Part shown: positions 11,674-22,045 of the stretch, in pieces
How the letters are laid out: the number at the start of each line of letters is the position of its first letter
Position numbering within the stretch: position 1 is the first letter of the stretch
Assembly (NCBI GenBank): GCA_963932145.1
Contig: OZ010586.1
Span: forward strand, 71,411,365-71,475,364
Reading direction: 5' to 3'
From: Acanthosepion lycidas
Taxonomy: Eukaryota > Mollusca > Cephalopoda > Sepiida > Sepiidae
Length of the DNA: 64,000 bases
Program-made: the position numbers and the translations under genes
Notes under the pieces: model-generated
Databases searched by the model: none
Told to the model about the DNA's origin: nothing
The model's input: the letters and a program-made list of their open reading frames with translations, nothing else

Positions 11674-12420
11674 GTTTTTTTTTTTTTTTTTTTCTTGCTT
11701 ACTTATGTATTTGGTTATAGAAGTCAACTTGGTGAATTTACTTTTGAAAGCAGTCATGAAGATATTCGATAAAAATAGTATTCAGTTTCTTTTAGCATTT
11801 TTCTTGAAAAACTCATATTTTTTTCATTTTGTGGTCCAGACATTTTTCCTTTTTCTCTCTTTTACAAAATATGCCTGGAAGTGAAGTTAAAAAAAGAAAA
11901 AAAAACAGGTATTTTCAAAAAATTGTGGATTTCCTTTTTTTACATTTTTATCTACCTGATGTCTACATTCAGCAAGTATCATGAATTTTCACATACAATT
12001 CTGAGAATGATAATGATAATATTAACCATTTCCCCACAAGGAAACATTCAGCATTCATTGACCAAGCAGCCAGTATAGCTTTTATTTGAAAGCCTATAAA
12101 ATCTTTCTATTCAAACTATTTTTTAGGAAAATAAGTTTCTTAAGTCCTGTAGCTATTATCACTGTTTCCAGTATTAATGGAAGTTTCTTTTCTAACCTTT
12201 TGTTTGAAGTAATGTGGAATGTCAGCATATTGATAAAATCATTATTTACTCTTTGAGTTACATGTGCTATCTACTTTAGTTGTTGCTGGTTTTGGAAATC
12301 CACAACTGATGTGGTTTCTGTTATTTGGTATAGTTCTTTGAAATTCTGTAGCACCAGTCCACTGTTCAAAGAAGGGTGATCTTTGCCAAGATCATCAGGC
12401 TTCACTTATTCAAAACATTT
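11674..12420 (-). repeat. R1 family copy, A-tract at one end
   Basis: Inverted relative to 13855-14265, 21330-21735 and 46385-46850. Shared blocks on the minus strand include the agatcacccttctttgaac side (12380), gctgacattccacattactt (12210) and gtgataatagctacaggact (12155). Reading the minus strand, the copy finishes in 18-19 consecutive A at 11692-11674. That would fit a poly(A)-tailed retroposed sequence. I do not recognise any protein in it. Confidence 0.6.
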
Positions 12421-12984
12421 TTTAAACCATCAGATGGAATATTTTAAAAATATGAATTGAAATTATATTTCATTTCTGTCTGCAAAATAATTATAACAAG
12501 TTTTCTTTTTCTTTTCAGAACTTACAATATATACTTATATTTTCATTCTCTTTTTAGTGGTTGTGTGGATGATGAAATCAAGGAGCAGAAGTCAAATTCC
12601 ATCTGTGTTTGTTATATTCATTTATACACAACCACCCTTGAGGAAGGCATGAATCCACCAGCTATGAAAAAAGAGCAGAATGAACTGGGCCCAATAGCCT
12701 TGGTTGGAAATCAGTCTCAGAGAAGAAAAACCGAATTCAAAGCAGTCTGTAAACAGTTGGACTTAGACTATCTTGCTCAAGACATACCACTGCTGGTATG
12801 GGTTACAGGTCTCGTGACCATCATCACAACAATGTTCTCATCATTTCAGTTGTTGTGCTCTTTAGACCTCTTCAGATGTCTGTCGATCTGGATGACTTTA
12901 AGGAAATTTCAAACAGAACCCTTTATTTAATCTATGAAGGGGAGAATTTTCTTTTTGGTGTCTGTGTCTACAAATTAATCATGT

Positions 12985-13120
12985 TCTTTTTTATTGCTAA
13001 CTCTGTTTCCAATGAGTTTGATTCTGCAATAGCCAGCCCAAGGATTGAACTCACAATTACTACACCACCAAATTACAAACTAATGCTTTAATCCAGTGCA
13101 CAAATAAAGACACTTTCCTT
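12985..13120 (-). repeat. tRNA-like SINE head
   Basis: On the minus strand a tRNA-like B box (gtgagttcaatccttggg, near 13045) follows a degenerate A box (gcattagtttgtaatttggt, near 13085). A second, similar unit lies at 13175-13290. It cannot be a functional tRNA because the arms do not fold. Confidence 0.45.
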
Positions 13121-13174
13121 CACTAAGGATATCTTTATTATTTATTTTACTATTATTTTACTACTTCTTCATTA

Positions 13175-13290
13175 TTGCTAGTCCTGTCTCCTGCTTGCAC
13201 TACCCAGTCCAGGAACTGAACTTACAATTACTATGCTACCAAATTTACAAACAAATGCTTTAATCCTCTAGGCTATTGTCCTATGGAACA
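13175..13290 (-). repeat. tRNA-like SINE head, second unit
   Basis: On the minus strand, tagcctagaggattaaagca (about 13278-13259) resembles an A box and gtaagttcagttcctgg (about 13225-13209) a B box. It is closely related to the unit just to its left, so either two insertions or a local duplication occurred. Confidence 0.45.
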
Positions 13291-13377
13291 ATCCTGAATC
13301 CAGTACAAAAATAATATTCTTATTACCTGCCTTCTACAATATCAAAAAGAGATTTAATTTAATTCATTTTGTACTTC

Positions 13378-13550
13378 ACAGTTTATCAACCTATTGTGTG
13401 TTGTTTAAAGCTAAAACATATTTTAGATTGCAAATATGATTCATTATTTTTTGTAAGTCAATATTGATTTTCCCTTCTCATAGACAAGCTGCCATTCAAG
13501 GCTAGAATTCCTAGTCAACCCTGTTATTTAACCTATAGCTTGGATTTGAT
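13378..13550 (-). repeat. SINE body, truncated
   Basis: It has the antisense body of the 5S/tRNA SINE (cagtttatcaacctattg, then tatttaacctatagcttgg), cut off before the promoter part. It lies directly beside the next SINE copy. Confidence 0.5.
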
Positions 13551-13551
13551 C

Positions 13552-13850
13552 GAGTGATTGACTGATTTGTTTTTTATGGCTTATCAACCCTTTGCAGACT
13601 ATTTAAAGTTAAAACATATTTTGGATTATAGGAATAATTATTTATTTTTTGCAAGTGTATATTGTAGTTACAATTTTGGTGAAATAGCAATGATTTTTCT
13701 AGATGTTCTACCATTTAACCCATAGATGGGAAGAGGAGATGGATTCATATTTGTGCATCTGAATGTAAAAACCTGACTGGAATTCAAACATGCTTCTCCA
13801 ATTATTCATTTGAAACTGCTATTCATTACACCATTCATACATCCACTAAA
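13552..13850 (-). repeat. tRNA-class SINE (body plus tRNA-like head)
   Basis: On the minus strand a tRNA-like head (atgaatggtgtaatgaatag, A box near 13835; gtttgaattccagtcagg, B box near 13785) is followed by the shared body (ctcctcttcccatctatggg near 13740) and the 3' body ending near 13560. The layout matches 39903-40255 and 45512-45790 without the 5S part. Confidence 0.6.
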
Positions 13851-13854
13851 AAGA

Positions 13855-14265
13855 GAATAACATGTAAGCCAAAGAGAAAATAATGACATAATCAAAATGT
13901 TGACATTCCACACTACTTCAAATAAAAGGTTAGGAAGGAAGCCTTCATCAATACTGGAAAGAGTGATAACAGCTACTGGACTTGAGAAATCTATTTTCTG
14001 GAAAAATTGTTTTATGGGAAAGATTTTATAAATTTCATCTGACAGTAAAACTGGCTGCTTGGTCAATGAATGTCAAATATTTCCTTGTAGGGAAATGGCT
14101 AATATTAACATTACCATTCTAAGAATTGTATGTTTAGTTCTTGTAAAAGCAATGATACTTGCTTTATAAGTTAGATAAAGATGTAAAAAAAGGAAATCCA
14201 CAATTTTTTGAAACCTCCTGTTTTTCTTTTTCTTTTTTTTCCAAAATAGAGAAAAAGAATTTTTG
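13855..14265 (+). repeat. R1 family copy
   Basis: It shares ordered blocks with 11674-12260 (inverted) and 21560-21735 (direct): gacattccacactacttcaa, gtgataacagctactggact, ctggctgcttggtcaatgaa and aaaaaaaggaaatccac. With 11674-12260 it makes a large imperfect inverted repeat with about 1.6 kb between the arms. Confidence 0.65.
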
Positions 14266-14269
14266 AGAT

Positions 14270-15490
14270 GTAGTCATTATATTATAAATAAATAAATATA
14301 ATAAAATTGATATTTATTTTTATCATTTCAGCTAAAGATTGTCATCCATCTTAAGATATACCATCAAAAGAGAAAGAAAATATAAACCAAAATGACTTTG
14401 AGAATGTTTAAAAAGAGAATTGAGAAAAAGGTTAAGCAAGAAAAGGTCACTGAGCAGCAAAGAAAATAGAAGAAATTGATGTTACAATTATAAACACAAG
14501 GAAAAGATGTAGAATATGAAGAGCATTGACAAAATACACAAATGTAAATAAATATGAGTAAGAGAAACATAGAATTTGAGTAAAGAAATACATGAAACCT
14601 AATTTAAGCAATCTTTAATGATGAATGGAGAGCTACATTGGATGGACCTGATAGTTGGGCTAGAGGTTAGGTCATTCATAAAAATAGTCAACCAAAACAC
14701 TTTAGAATACAACAGCATGGATGTATGGTAATGTTTTGGACAAATATTGTAGACAATATAATTATAGATCCTTTCAAAATTGATGATAGTGGAATAGCAA
14801 GATAGATAGAGAGAGAATTATTGCATAAACTTCGAAAATATGTTTTTTGGGTAGTTCATATCAAAGACAAAAGTTTTTAAATCCTTTCCTGGCATAGATG
14901 TGTATATATATTTTTTACTGAAAGTGTTTTATTTGACATGGCTGAATAAACATGTCCAAAACATAACATTCAAAAACCAGCAACAGACATGTTTATATGT
15001 TGATTTTGATTCTTTTTGTGCCCTTCTGAGCTTGAAATGAGTCCAGTTGTCAATTCATACATCTGGTAGAGGTGTTAGCTACCGGTCAGGTATTTCAAGA
15101 TGCCTCAGTTTCTTAGTTACTATATTAAAAACAAATAAAAAAAATTGTCTAAAAATGAAATAATTTTCCCAAAATAACTGATGAGGAAGGGGTTAAGCTA
15201 AAGAGCATGCTCTAGTAAGAAAATGATCTTTCACATTCAGCAAAAATGACCACTGCTCACCTTGCCAAAGCAAGCTTCAAAGACACCAAATAATGGCTGA
15301 CAGACTCTCCAAATATTAATCTAATAGAAAATGAATGATTTATCATTAAAAGAGATATATATGAAAACAGAAAACATTGTTTCAGCGTTTTAGATAAGAC
15401 GAGATTAAAAACTGCTGCCAGTAATATGAAAACCAAAAAGAGTAGAAAGTTAACAAAATTAATTAAGACTGACAAAGGATATAGAATGTC
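14270..15490. other. AT-rich stretch without recognised features
   Basis: No gene, RNA or known repeat end was seen. All open frames are below 75 codons and show no family motif. Confidence 0.45.
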
Positions 15491-15972
15491 AATCCTACTG
15501 GGTTGCTGAGTTCTTTGAGGACATTTGCAGGAATTAAGTAAAAGATGTGTACATCATGAAAGAAGAGCTTTATTTGTGAAAAAGTTGGCATGAATAATCT
15601 TGTGACACTTCTTCACTTATCTACTTAATGAATTTTCTGTTACCATCAATGGCTGCTTCAATACAAGGTGTGAAATATTGAGATGCTCAATTCAGATCTT
15701 TCACAACTCTTTCCAACATGACTTTATAGTCAACAGCCTTGATCCTTAAGCTTTAAGGAGACATGATATCTCCCACATTGTTTCACAAACCCCCAGAACC
15801 ATCACAGTTCCCATAAATTTTGTGTGCATGACCTTAGGATCTCTGCATAACCATCTGGCATTCTTTCAGTTGAACTTTTGGCATGACCAAATATTTTCTC
15901 AACAGAGAAAAACCAAATCATTCCAGGCTCTTGATGTCTCAACTTGATGAACAAGTCCTTTGTTGACAGTTA

Positions 15973-16559
15973 TTAGGTTGGTGCAAAAATAATGTCGTTC
16001 TTTGACAATTTTTTTGATTATCGTTCACCCATTTATCCAACTTTTTTGACTTCCCTATTTGCTTTAAATGGTGAACAACTTTTGAGTTGTCGACCTCGAG
16101 TTCAACAGCAACTTCTCGTGTGGTTTTGCAAGGATCGGCTTCAATTAAGGCTTGCAAATGTTCGTTATCAACCGCAGTCGGCCAGCCACGACCGTCTTCA
16201 TCTTCGAGTCTCTCGTCACCCTTGCGAAATTTCTTGAACCACTGTTGTGCCACACGTTCGTTAGTGGTTCCTGGGCCAAACGCATCATTGATATCATGAG
16301 CTGTCTCGGCAGCTTTGTGGCCGAGTTTGAACTGGAACAAGAAAATTGTGCGGATTTAAATTTTGTCCATGCTGTTGAAAAGCCTGCAAAAAAATGAATG
16401 AAGAGATTGAGAATGGTAACAAATAACACGATTTGATAGAGCGAAAAACACACTTCAAAATGATATATAACATGGCTATATATATCAATGAATTAATTCA
16501 GAAATCATATATAAAAGTAACATATGTGAGAAAACGACATTATTTTTGCACCAACCTAA
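15973..16559 (-). mobile_element. Internally deleted mariner (Hsmar1/cecropia-like)
   Basis: The 27-base TIRs TTAGGTTGGTGCAAAAATAA.. are identical at both ends, and TA duplications flank them (15971-15972, 16560-16561). The 587-bp element keeps its 5' untranslated part and the first third of a transposase, and has lost the whole catalytic region. It is inserted in the older transposon described for 15498-17031. Confidence 0.92.
16008..16370 (-). pseudogene. Mariner transposase N-terminal fragment (DNA-binding domain)
   Basis: The frame of 121 codons starts with ATG at 16370-16368 (MDKI), has one in-frame stop at codon 5, then reads IRTIFLFQFKLGHKAAE, DINDAFGPGT, QQWFKKFRKGDE, EVDNSKVVHHLKQIG and KKLDKWVNDNQKN. 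It matches the paired helix-turn-helix N-terminus of Hsmar1/SETMAR-type transposases. After NDNQKN the reading frame runs straight into the 3' TIR because the DD34D catalytic domain has been deleted. Apart from the stop the frame is preserved, which suggests a fairly recent copy. It cannot catalyse transposition, but a helper enzyme could have moved it. Confidence 0.88.
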
Positions 16560-17587
16560 TATTTTTTGTCTTTGCCAACATGAATTGACCTTTACACATA
16601 ATATATGATTTGTATTGAAGGTCTTTATGTACATTTATTTTGATAGAATGTTTTGAAACCTTCAGCTGCTTATCAATGGCATTAATTGACTTTCTGTGGT
16701 TCTTATCAATAATTCCCTACATACAAATTTGGGTGTTCTAATGGTATTAGGATACTTAGCAGGAGTTTGACATTTGACTACTGTTGTATAATCTCTGTCA
16801 GTGACTTTCTGCTTTTTGCGAACTGTGATCACAAACAACTGTGCAACTTGCAGGAAACAAGTAATCTCTAATTCACTATGTTTTACCCTTACCGCAATGA
16901 TTATAGCATGTCTTATTTGCTGAGTTAGCTTGATGTTTCTCATCATTTATCTGAAATGAAATGATAATCAGAACAAGTTAGAAAAAACAGTTATTAAAAG
17001 ATGTCTCCTCAAATAACTCAATGCAACCCTGTATAGTAACGTGTAATATATTAAAATAATGATTTCTTCATATATATGGGATATTGAGTTAATATGTTTC
17101 AGTGGCCTATATATTTTGAATTTATTTACAAAATAATTTATGTTCCAATTTTTTTCACATATTAAATCCACCTGTTCCTAAAACAAGTTATCATTGATAT
17201 TTTTTTTAAATAAGGATAGTTATTCTAAATTTAAACTCACATATTGTTTATATGAATATATCTTGAAATTTCTATCTATGTCCGTTGGCTAATAACAATT
17301 TTATTGTTAGTTAATTGAATGACAAAGAGGGGAAAAAATTCTATATAACACACTTTGTCCTCTAAAAGGACTTCTTTGGACTAAAGTAATGCTATTTATG
17401 GAATTATGTATACTATTTAAAATTTTATGGTTTTCTTATTTGAATTTTCTGATGAATCTTAATTCTTAAGTTAATGATTGAAAAATAACATGATGGGTTC
17501 TATGACAATAAAATATCCATAGAAATTCCCCTATCACATTGTTAAATATTTGAGCTTAACAACTTTAACAAAATATTGCAATAATAA

Positions 17588-17835
17588 TCATAAATATGAA
17601 TGCTGGTTGTTATTTTCGCCTGTGGAACTCCCTTCCCTATTCCAGTTTCCCTGAGAGCTATAATCTCCAACTATTCAAATGTAACGTCAATTGACATCTC
17701 TAGCTGCCTTGATCTATCCACTATCCTTCTCATCATCCTTTCCTCTATCACTCCTATCTGATCTTGCTCCAAATCTTCTGTAACCCCTTGCATCCTAGTG
17801 GCTTCCCACCTTGAAACACTTAAAAAAAAAAGATT
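17588..17835 (+). mobile_element. LINE-A-like 3' end
   Basis: Translation gives RLWNSLPYSSFPESYNLQLF, then FKCNV and a proline-rich tail, ending in an A10 tract at 17821-17830. It belongs to the A/B type of RT C-terminus but is a distinct, more diverged subfamily. Confidence 0.7.
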
Positions 17836-17949
17836 TGAAATTGATAACATTTTCTATTTCACTGAAACAGCCATTAAACAATTCTATCTTCACTTCTTTC
17901 TTTCATTCCTTTTCTCATTGAAAACAAGTAGCATATATCTTGTTTTTCA

Positions 17950-18065
17950 TTAGGAAAAAAGTACTCAACTGTTATGTAATATCAATCCTTTTATATGGCA
18001 GTGAATGTTGGTGGATCTCTTCACAAATGTAGAAAAGACATGAACCAATAGAAATTTATTGATCA
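17950..18065 (+). mobile_element. LINE-C fragment
   Basis: It contains caactgttatgtaatatcaa then tatggcagtgaatgttggtg, parallel to 11075-11175 and 35470-35560 (LLYGSEC..ISSQMKK..EATE region). Only about 115 bases remain. Confidence 0.65.
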
Positions 18066-18319
18066 TATTCTCACAGTTTTTATTGTAAAAATGTTAACTT
18101 GCATAATAATCCCTGACATCGTCTACTTGTAGTTATGTGTTGAAATTAAGCTTGGCTTAGTAAATAAGAATTGTATCATTTACTTACCAAGAAGTTATTG
18201 CCTACTTCAAAACAAACAAAGAGAAATCATTGTAAGAACAAATTTCCCTCCAAGTTAATGATTAAGAAGGAAAAAATGATTTTCAAGAAATGCTATAAAT
18301 TGCTTTTCAAAATGTCTCA

Positions 18320-18425
18320 GTTGCCTCAATTAGATTAATCAGTTTCTACCAAAAGGCTGCAGACGTTAACGCTTTTGACGTTGATTAGCCTTCTGTTTAA
18401 TTGCTTCATTAAGCACCTGTCAAAA
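18320..18425. promoter_or_regulatory. Possible non-coding regulatory element (unique sequence)
   Basis: This stretch does not resemble any repeat in the window. It packs several textbook transcription-factor words: GATTAATC (18334), two TGACGTT/GACGTTAA words (about 18362-18390), TTAATTG and CATTAAG (homeodomain-like), CACCTG (E-box) and TGTCAA (TALE-like). Such density resembles developmental enhancers, but motif matches alone are weak evidence. Confidence 0.25.
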
Positions 18426-18744
18426 TCAGAATTTGTTTAAAAAAAAAAAAGTAGACATCCATGAATCTGGCAGAATCTGAAGAATCACCTGCTTTTTGTT
18501 ACTTCTGTTTCCTCTTACCTCTGCCACCAATAAAACACCTGGAATCAACTTCTCTTTCCACAACTCTGTCTTATTTGAAGCTTTTGAACTTCATTTCAAG
18601 AGTTTGCCTCTCAATGCATTTAACACTGTGAACTTGGCCCAAGCTCTTTTGATGTATTATAAAATGAGAAGATTTCATCATTTAAAAGATGAAAATATTA
18701 CATTAACTGAGGTGTGAAAGTGAAATTAAAATAAGACTAAAGAA

Positions 18745-19980
18745 AGAAAAGAAAGAAAGAAAAGAAAGAAAGAAAAAAAGAAAGAAAGAAAGATATAAAA
18801 ATCTGTGAAAAAGTGGAATTAATTTAACAGAATAAATGTAAAAGCAACTCCAAGAAAGGATGCAGAAAAAGAGGACTTTTGCTAAAATAATAAAAGAAAG
18901 AAAGAAAGAAAGATTTGGTTGATTGGTTGATTTCATTTAGCAATACATCAACCACTATGGGTTATTTAATGCTGAAATGTAAATAATTTGAACACAATAT
19001 AGCTTCAACTAAATATATTTTGAATGCAATTGTTTCTTTTCAACTACAGATAAAATATATTACTGGTCATGTATTGTCTGACTTTTTTAATAAAAATATA
19101 TTGTTTGAATTTTTACTATTAAAATGTATTTTTATATTTTTATAGTGTTTTTGTTTGAGTGGGGAGGCTCACTATTTGCCCATATCTGGGATCATAACAG
19201 GTGCTACCACCCTTAGTCAGGATGGACCTGGGATAACAGCAATTAATAGGTGCTCCTCAAAATCTCTAATCTCTTTGTTACCAGATGTAGTTTATCATCA
19301 ACCCAGGACTAAGAATGAAAGAAAGGTATAAAAAAACTGTGAGAATATGGAACAGTATAAATGTAAAGGCAACTCCAAGAAGAAAGGATGAAGAAAAAAA
19401 GGCTTTTGCAGAAATAATAAAAGAATAAGAAAGAAAGAAAGAAAGAAAGAAAAGTATTAGGTTGGTGAAAAATAATGACGTAATGATGTCATTTTTTGAC
19501 GTTAAAAAATACGTCAAAAAACGACATTATTACGTCATTATTTTTGCACCAACCTAACATAAAAAGCAACAAAAAAGAAAACATTCAAGAGAATAAATAC
19601 AAAGACAAAGGATGAAGGAAAAAAAGGACTTATGCAGAAATAATAAAAAGAAAAATAAACTGCAAAAAGAAAGAGTTCAATTTAAAAATCTGAGAAAAAG
19701 AAAAGATTTCAACAGTATAAATTAAAAAGCTAGTATAAAAAATCATAGAGAAAAGACATCTGCAAAAATAAAGATTGCAATAGAAAGAAAAGAAGAAAGA
19801 ACAAAAGAAAGAAAGAAATAGGAAAGCAAGGTTAAAAATGGCTGTGAATAAAAAAGAAAAGAAAAATTATTTTAGATAAATGAAAACAAAAAGAACTTCT
19901 GTAGAAATATGAACGATTACTAAAGAAAAAAGAAAGAATTGCCATCAAAAGAAAATAAACACTAATAGAGAAAGAATACA
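18745..19980. repeat. Degenerate A-rich repeats around (GAAA)n tracts
   Basis: Units of about 120-150 bases recur imperfectly (18765-18920, 19318-19455, 19560-19680, 19680-19800, 19815-19930). Each follows the order: ctgtgaaaaag-like start, agtataaatgtaaaagcaac, gcagaaaaaggacttt(t)gc, then aaataataaaagaaag. Bases 18925-19310 interrupt them with a SINE-body-like segment (atcaaccactatgggttatttaatg). A mariner MITE is inserted at 19457-19557. Confidence 0.55.
19457..19557. mobile_element. Mariner-type MITE, palindromic
   Basis: The ends are the same TTAGGTTGGTG..CACCAACCTAA TIRs as in the deleted mariner at 15973-16559. The 101-bp interior is a near palindrome containing repeated TGACGT words. 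TA lies on the left; on the right the duplication is changed to CA. It has no coding capacity. Confidence 0.85.
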
Positions 19981-20104
19981 GTTCAAAATATATAAAAAGA
20001 TTTATTATATTTCAATAAAATTACAACAATATTTTCATCTGAATTATTTACAAAGTGCTCCAGTTTCTTCAATTTATTTTAATGATATATGTAATTTTTT
20101 CTTT

Positions 20105-20345
20105 TTTTTAATCATTTCATCCGAAGCAAGGCAATAAAGCCATTAAGATGCTTGGGATTACTAAAAAAAGAATGTGAGAAAAAGAGAACAATTATTAAGG
20201 AGAGAGAACAATAAAATAACAGGATTTAAAACAGAAGATAATGACTGACACTGCATTTAAATTTTTGAAGATCAAAGATGACTGGAAAGCAAGAAGCCAG
20301 AAGAAGTTCCACAAGTGAGTATAGAGAAGGACTTTGGTTGGACAG
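20105..20345 (-). mobile_element. LINE-A: 3' end
   Basis: The + strand shows the antisense tail (atttcatccgaagcaaggca, taaggagagagaacaataaa, then aagttccacaagtgagta). The short terminal T run at 20100 is the complement of the 3' A tail. Confidence 0.75.
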
Positions 20346-20454
20346 ACTTGGTTAGATTTATAAACAAAAAAGTTTAATATCCAGAATTTTTATCATTATT
20401 CCCTATTTTTTTAATTTTTACCAGTTCCATTTTTGTAGATACTGTTGTAGCTGG

Positions 20455-20680
20455 TATCTTCTCCATCTTCATGTAAATGTCTGTCAAAGTCAGTAACTTG
20501 GAATGTCGAATGAAACCCTTTATTTAATCTGTGGAGGCATGTTGTTCTCATCCCTATGCTTGTCAGGCCTGATGTTTTTCATAGGACTGACTTATCACAT
20601 AAATTCAAAGTTGTCAGAAATTTCACTATTATACCATTACTAGCTTAAATGCTTCCTTATGAAGTAGCATTTAAACTAAC
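20455..20680 (-). repeat. tRNA-like SINE fragment (weak)
   Basis: Related sequence occurs at 12890-13000 and 52815-52930 (aaccctttatttaatctgtg-type block). On the minus strand gctagtaatggtataatagt and ctttgaatttatgtg resemble degenerate A and B boxes. Both matches are weak. Confidence 0.35.
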
Positions 20681-21329
20681 TCCTGCAGTGGGCTCTTGAT
20701 TGGGCCTTTGGCTTGTTCAGGAGTTTGAGAGTCCTAAGTCTTTGTATATTTTCAGCATTAGTGGAAATGATGTCTGAAACCAATGATGGGGTTATGCACA
20801 TATCATTCAGTAGAGTCTCCATTCTAGGTAGGAAAATCAATTATGAGTACTCCCAATGAGTGTTGGAGGAGAACTTTCAAGCAAAGCATTCAACCTTATC
20901 TGCTGAAGATGTCAGGACTTCAAATTGATTGAAGAGAAGAGAGATTGAGAATTTACTGTTTTTTGGTACACTCTTGCAGAGCCAACAATAATCCAATTTT
21001 TATAACATTATATAAGCTTAAAAATATATACAAACCCTTGTTCTTGTTGCTTTATGGCTTACTTTATGAAGTCAGAATGTTTAACTACTAATATCTTTTC
21101 TCTTCTTTATGGTCAGTTGATTAACTGCCAAATGAAAAACAACATGAATGTCCTCTAAGTGTGCTAATTTCATTTTGATATGCCTGAATATATAGTTATA
21201 TTATATATATAGTTATAAAATCAATATAATTTTATATGTTCATAGTTTTATCTAGTACAAGAAAATAAGAATATATACATATTTCTAGATATGTATTTAT
21301 GGACAAAAGGTAGATTCATCCAACAATGC

Positions 21330-21735
21330 AAACTGCTGCAAAATCAAAACATTGACCTCAAAACTCATGCCATGTTCTTAAATGGCCTCATCAGAATGAG
21401 ACTGTCATACAGATACCATTCAGAAATATCTAAACTGTTGGCTGTGTAACAAAAACTTTCTCAAATCAATGGTTAAAAATGGCTTCAAGTGAATGCATGT
21501 CGAAGCCTCAGTGAGGACCATTTATTTTTTAACTTCATAGACTCATATTAAAGAATAGCAAAGAAAGAACTAGAAACAGTGATAACAGCTACTGGACTTG
21601 ATAAACCTTTTTTCATGAAAAACTGCTTTTAAAAAAAAGGTTTTATAAATTTCAACTAACAGCAGTCTGACTGCTTGGTTAATGTTTCCTTATAAGGCCA
21701 ATATTACCATTACCATATATTTATGTGTGTATGTT
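21330..21735 (+). repeat. R1 family copy
   Basis: It is aligned in order with 46530-46730 (aatatctaaac, ttcaagtgaa, gtgaggaccat) and with 13960-14110 (gtgataacagctactggact, tttataaatttca, gactgcttgg). It joins the two halves of the family seen separately at 46.5 and 14 kb. Confidence 0.65.
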
Positions 21736-22045
21736 GAGCATATGTGTGTTATAAAGTGTGTAATTCACTTATACAGTAACTGAATTATGGAAAAAGAATT
21801 CATGTTCAGAGTCAATGAATTATTGGCATGAGCAGCAAGATAATGAATCTGGCATTGTGACAGATTAGAAGTCATCATCAAAGATCTGGTTGGAATAAAT
21901 TGTGAATACTGACTTTAGTAAGGTTTTAGTAATAAAATGGAAAGATGCTACCAGAAGAAAGAGAATGATAAGATTGGTTTATCAGTAGAAGAGTTAGACC
22001 AGGTGCCAAACTAAAAGAAGTCTTCAGAGATGCCAATATGAATAG

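Larger units (their letters stand above)
15498..17031 (-). mobile_element. Old Tc1/mariner-superfamily transposon with TIRs, split by a younger mariner
   Basis: TIRs pair across the element: the left starts ctgggttgctgagttctttg (15498) and the right, read in reverse complement, starts cagggttgcattgagttatt (17031). Each is flanked by TA (15496-15497, 17032-17033). The minus strand from 16946 encodes an N-terminus MMRNIKLTQQIRHAIII..KHSELEI, the TIRTPKFV and YKSYIMCKGQF blocks, then, beyond the insertion, CQQRTCSSS, MIWFFSVEKIFGHAK and a GTVMVLGV-like block. This order resembles transposases with KSIRTIS and FSDEKIFTVD motifs. The C-terminal catalytic part is short, so the ancestral copy was already deleted. 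Removing the insert leaves about 945 bp. Confidence 0.75.

Noticed and set aside
12457-12930. 157-codon + strand frame
   Set aside because: No recognisable domain, mixed composition, no splice or promoter context, and it lies between repeat fragments. Probably chance.
15939-16340. 133-codon frame as an intact transposase gene
   Set aside because: It is only the DNA-binding third of a mariner transposase; the last codons are TIR and flanking sequence, and the real start at 16370 is followed by a stop.
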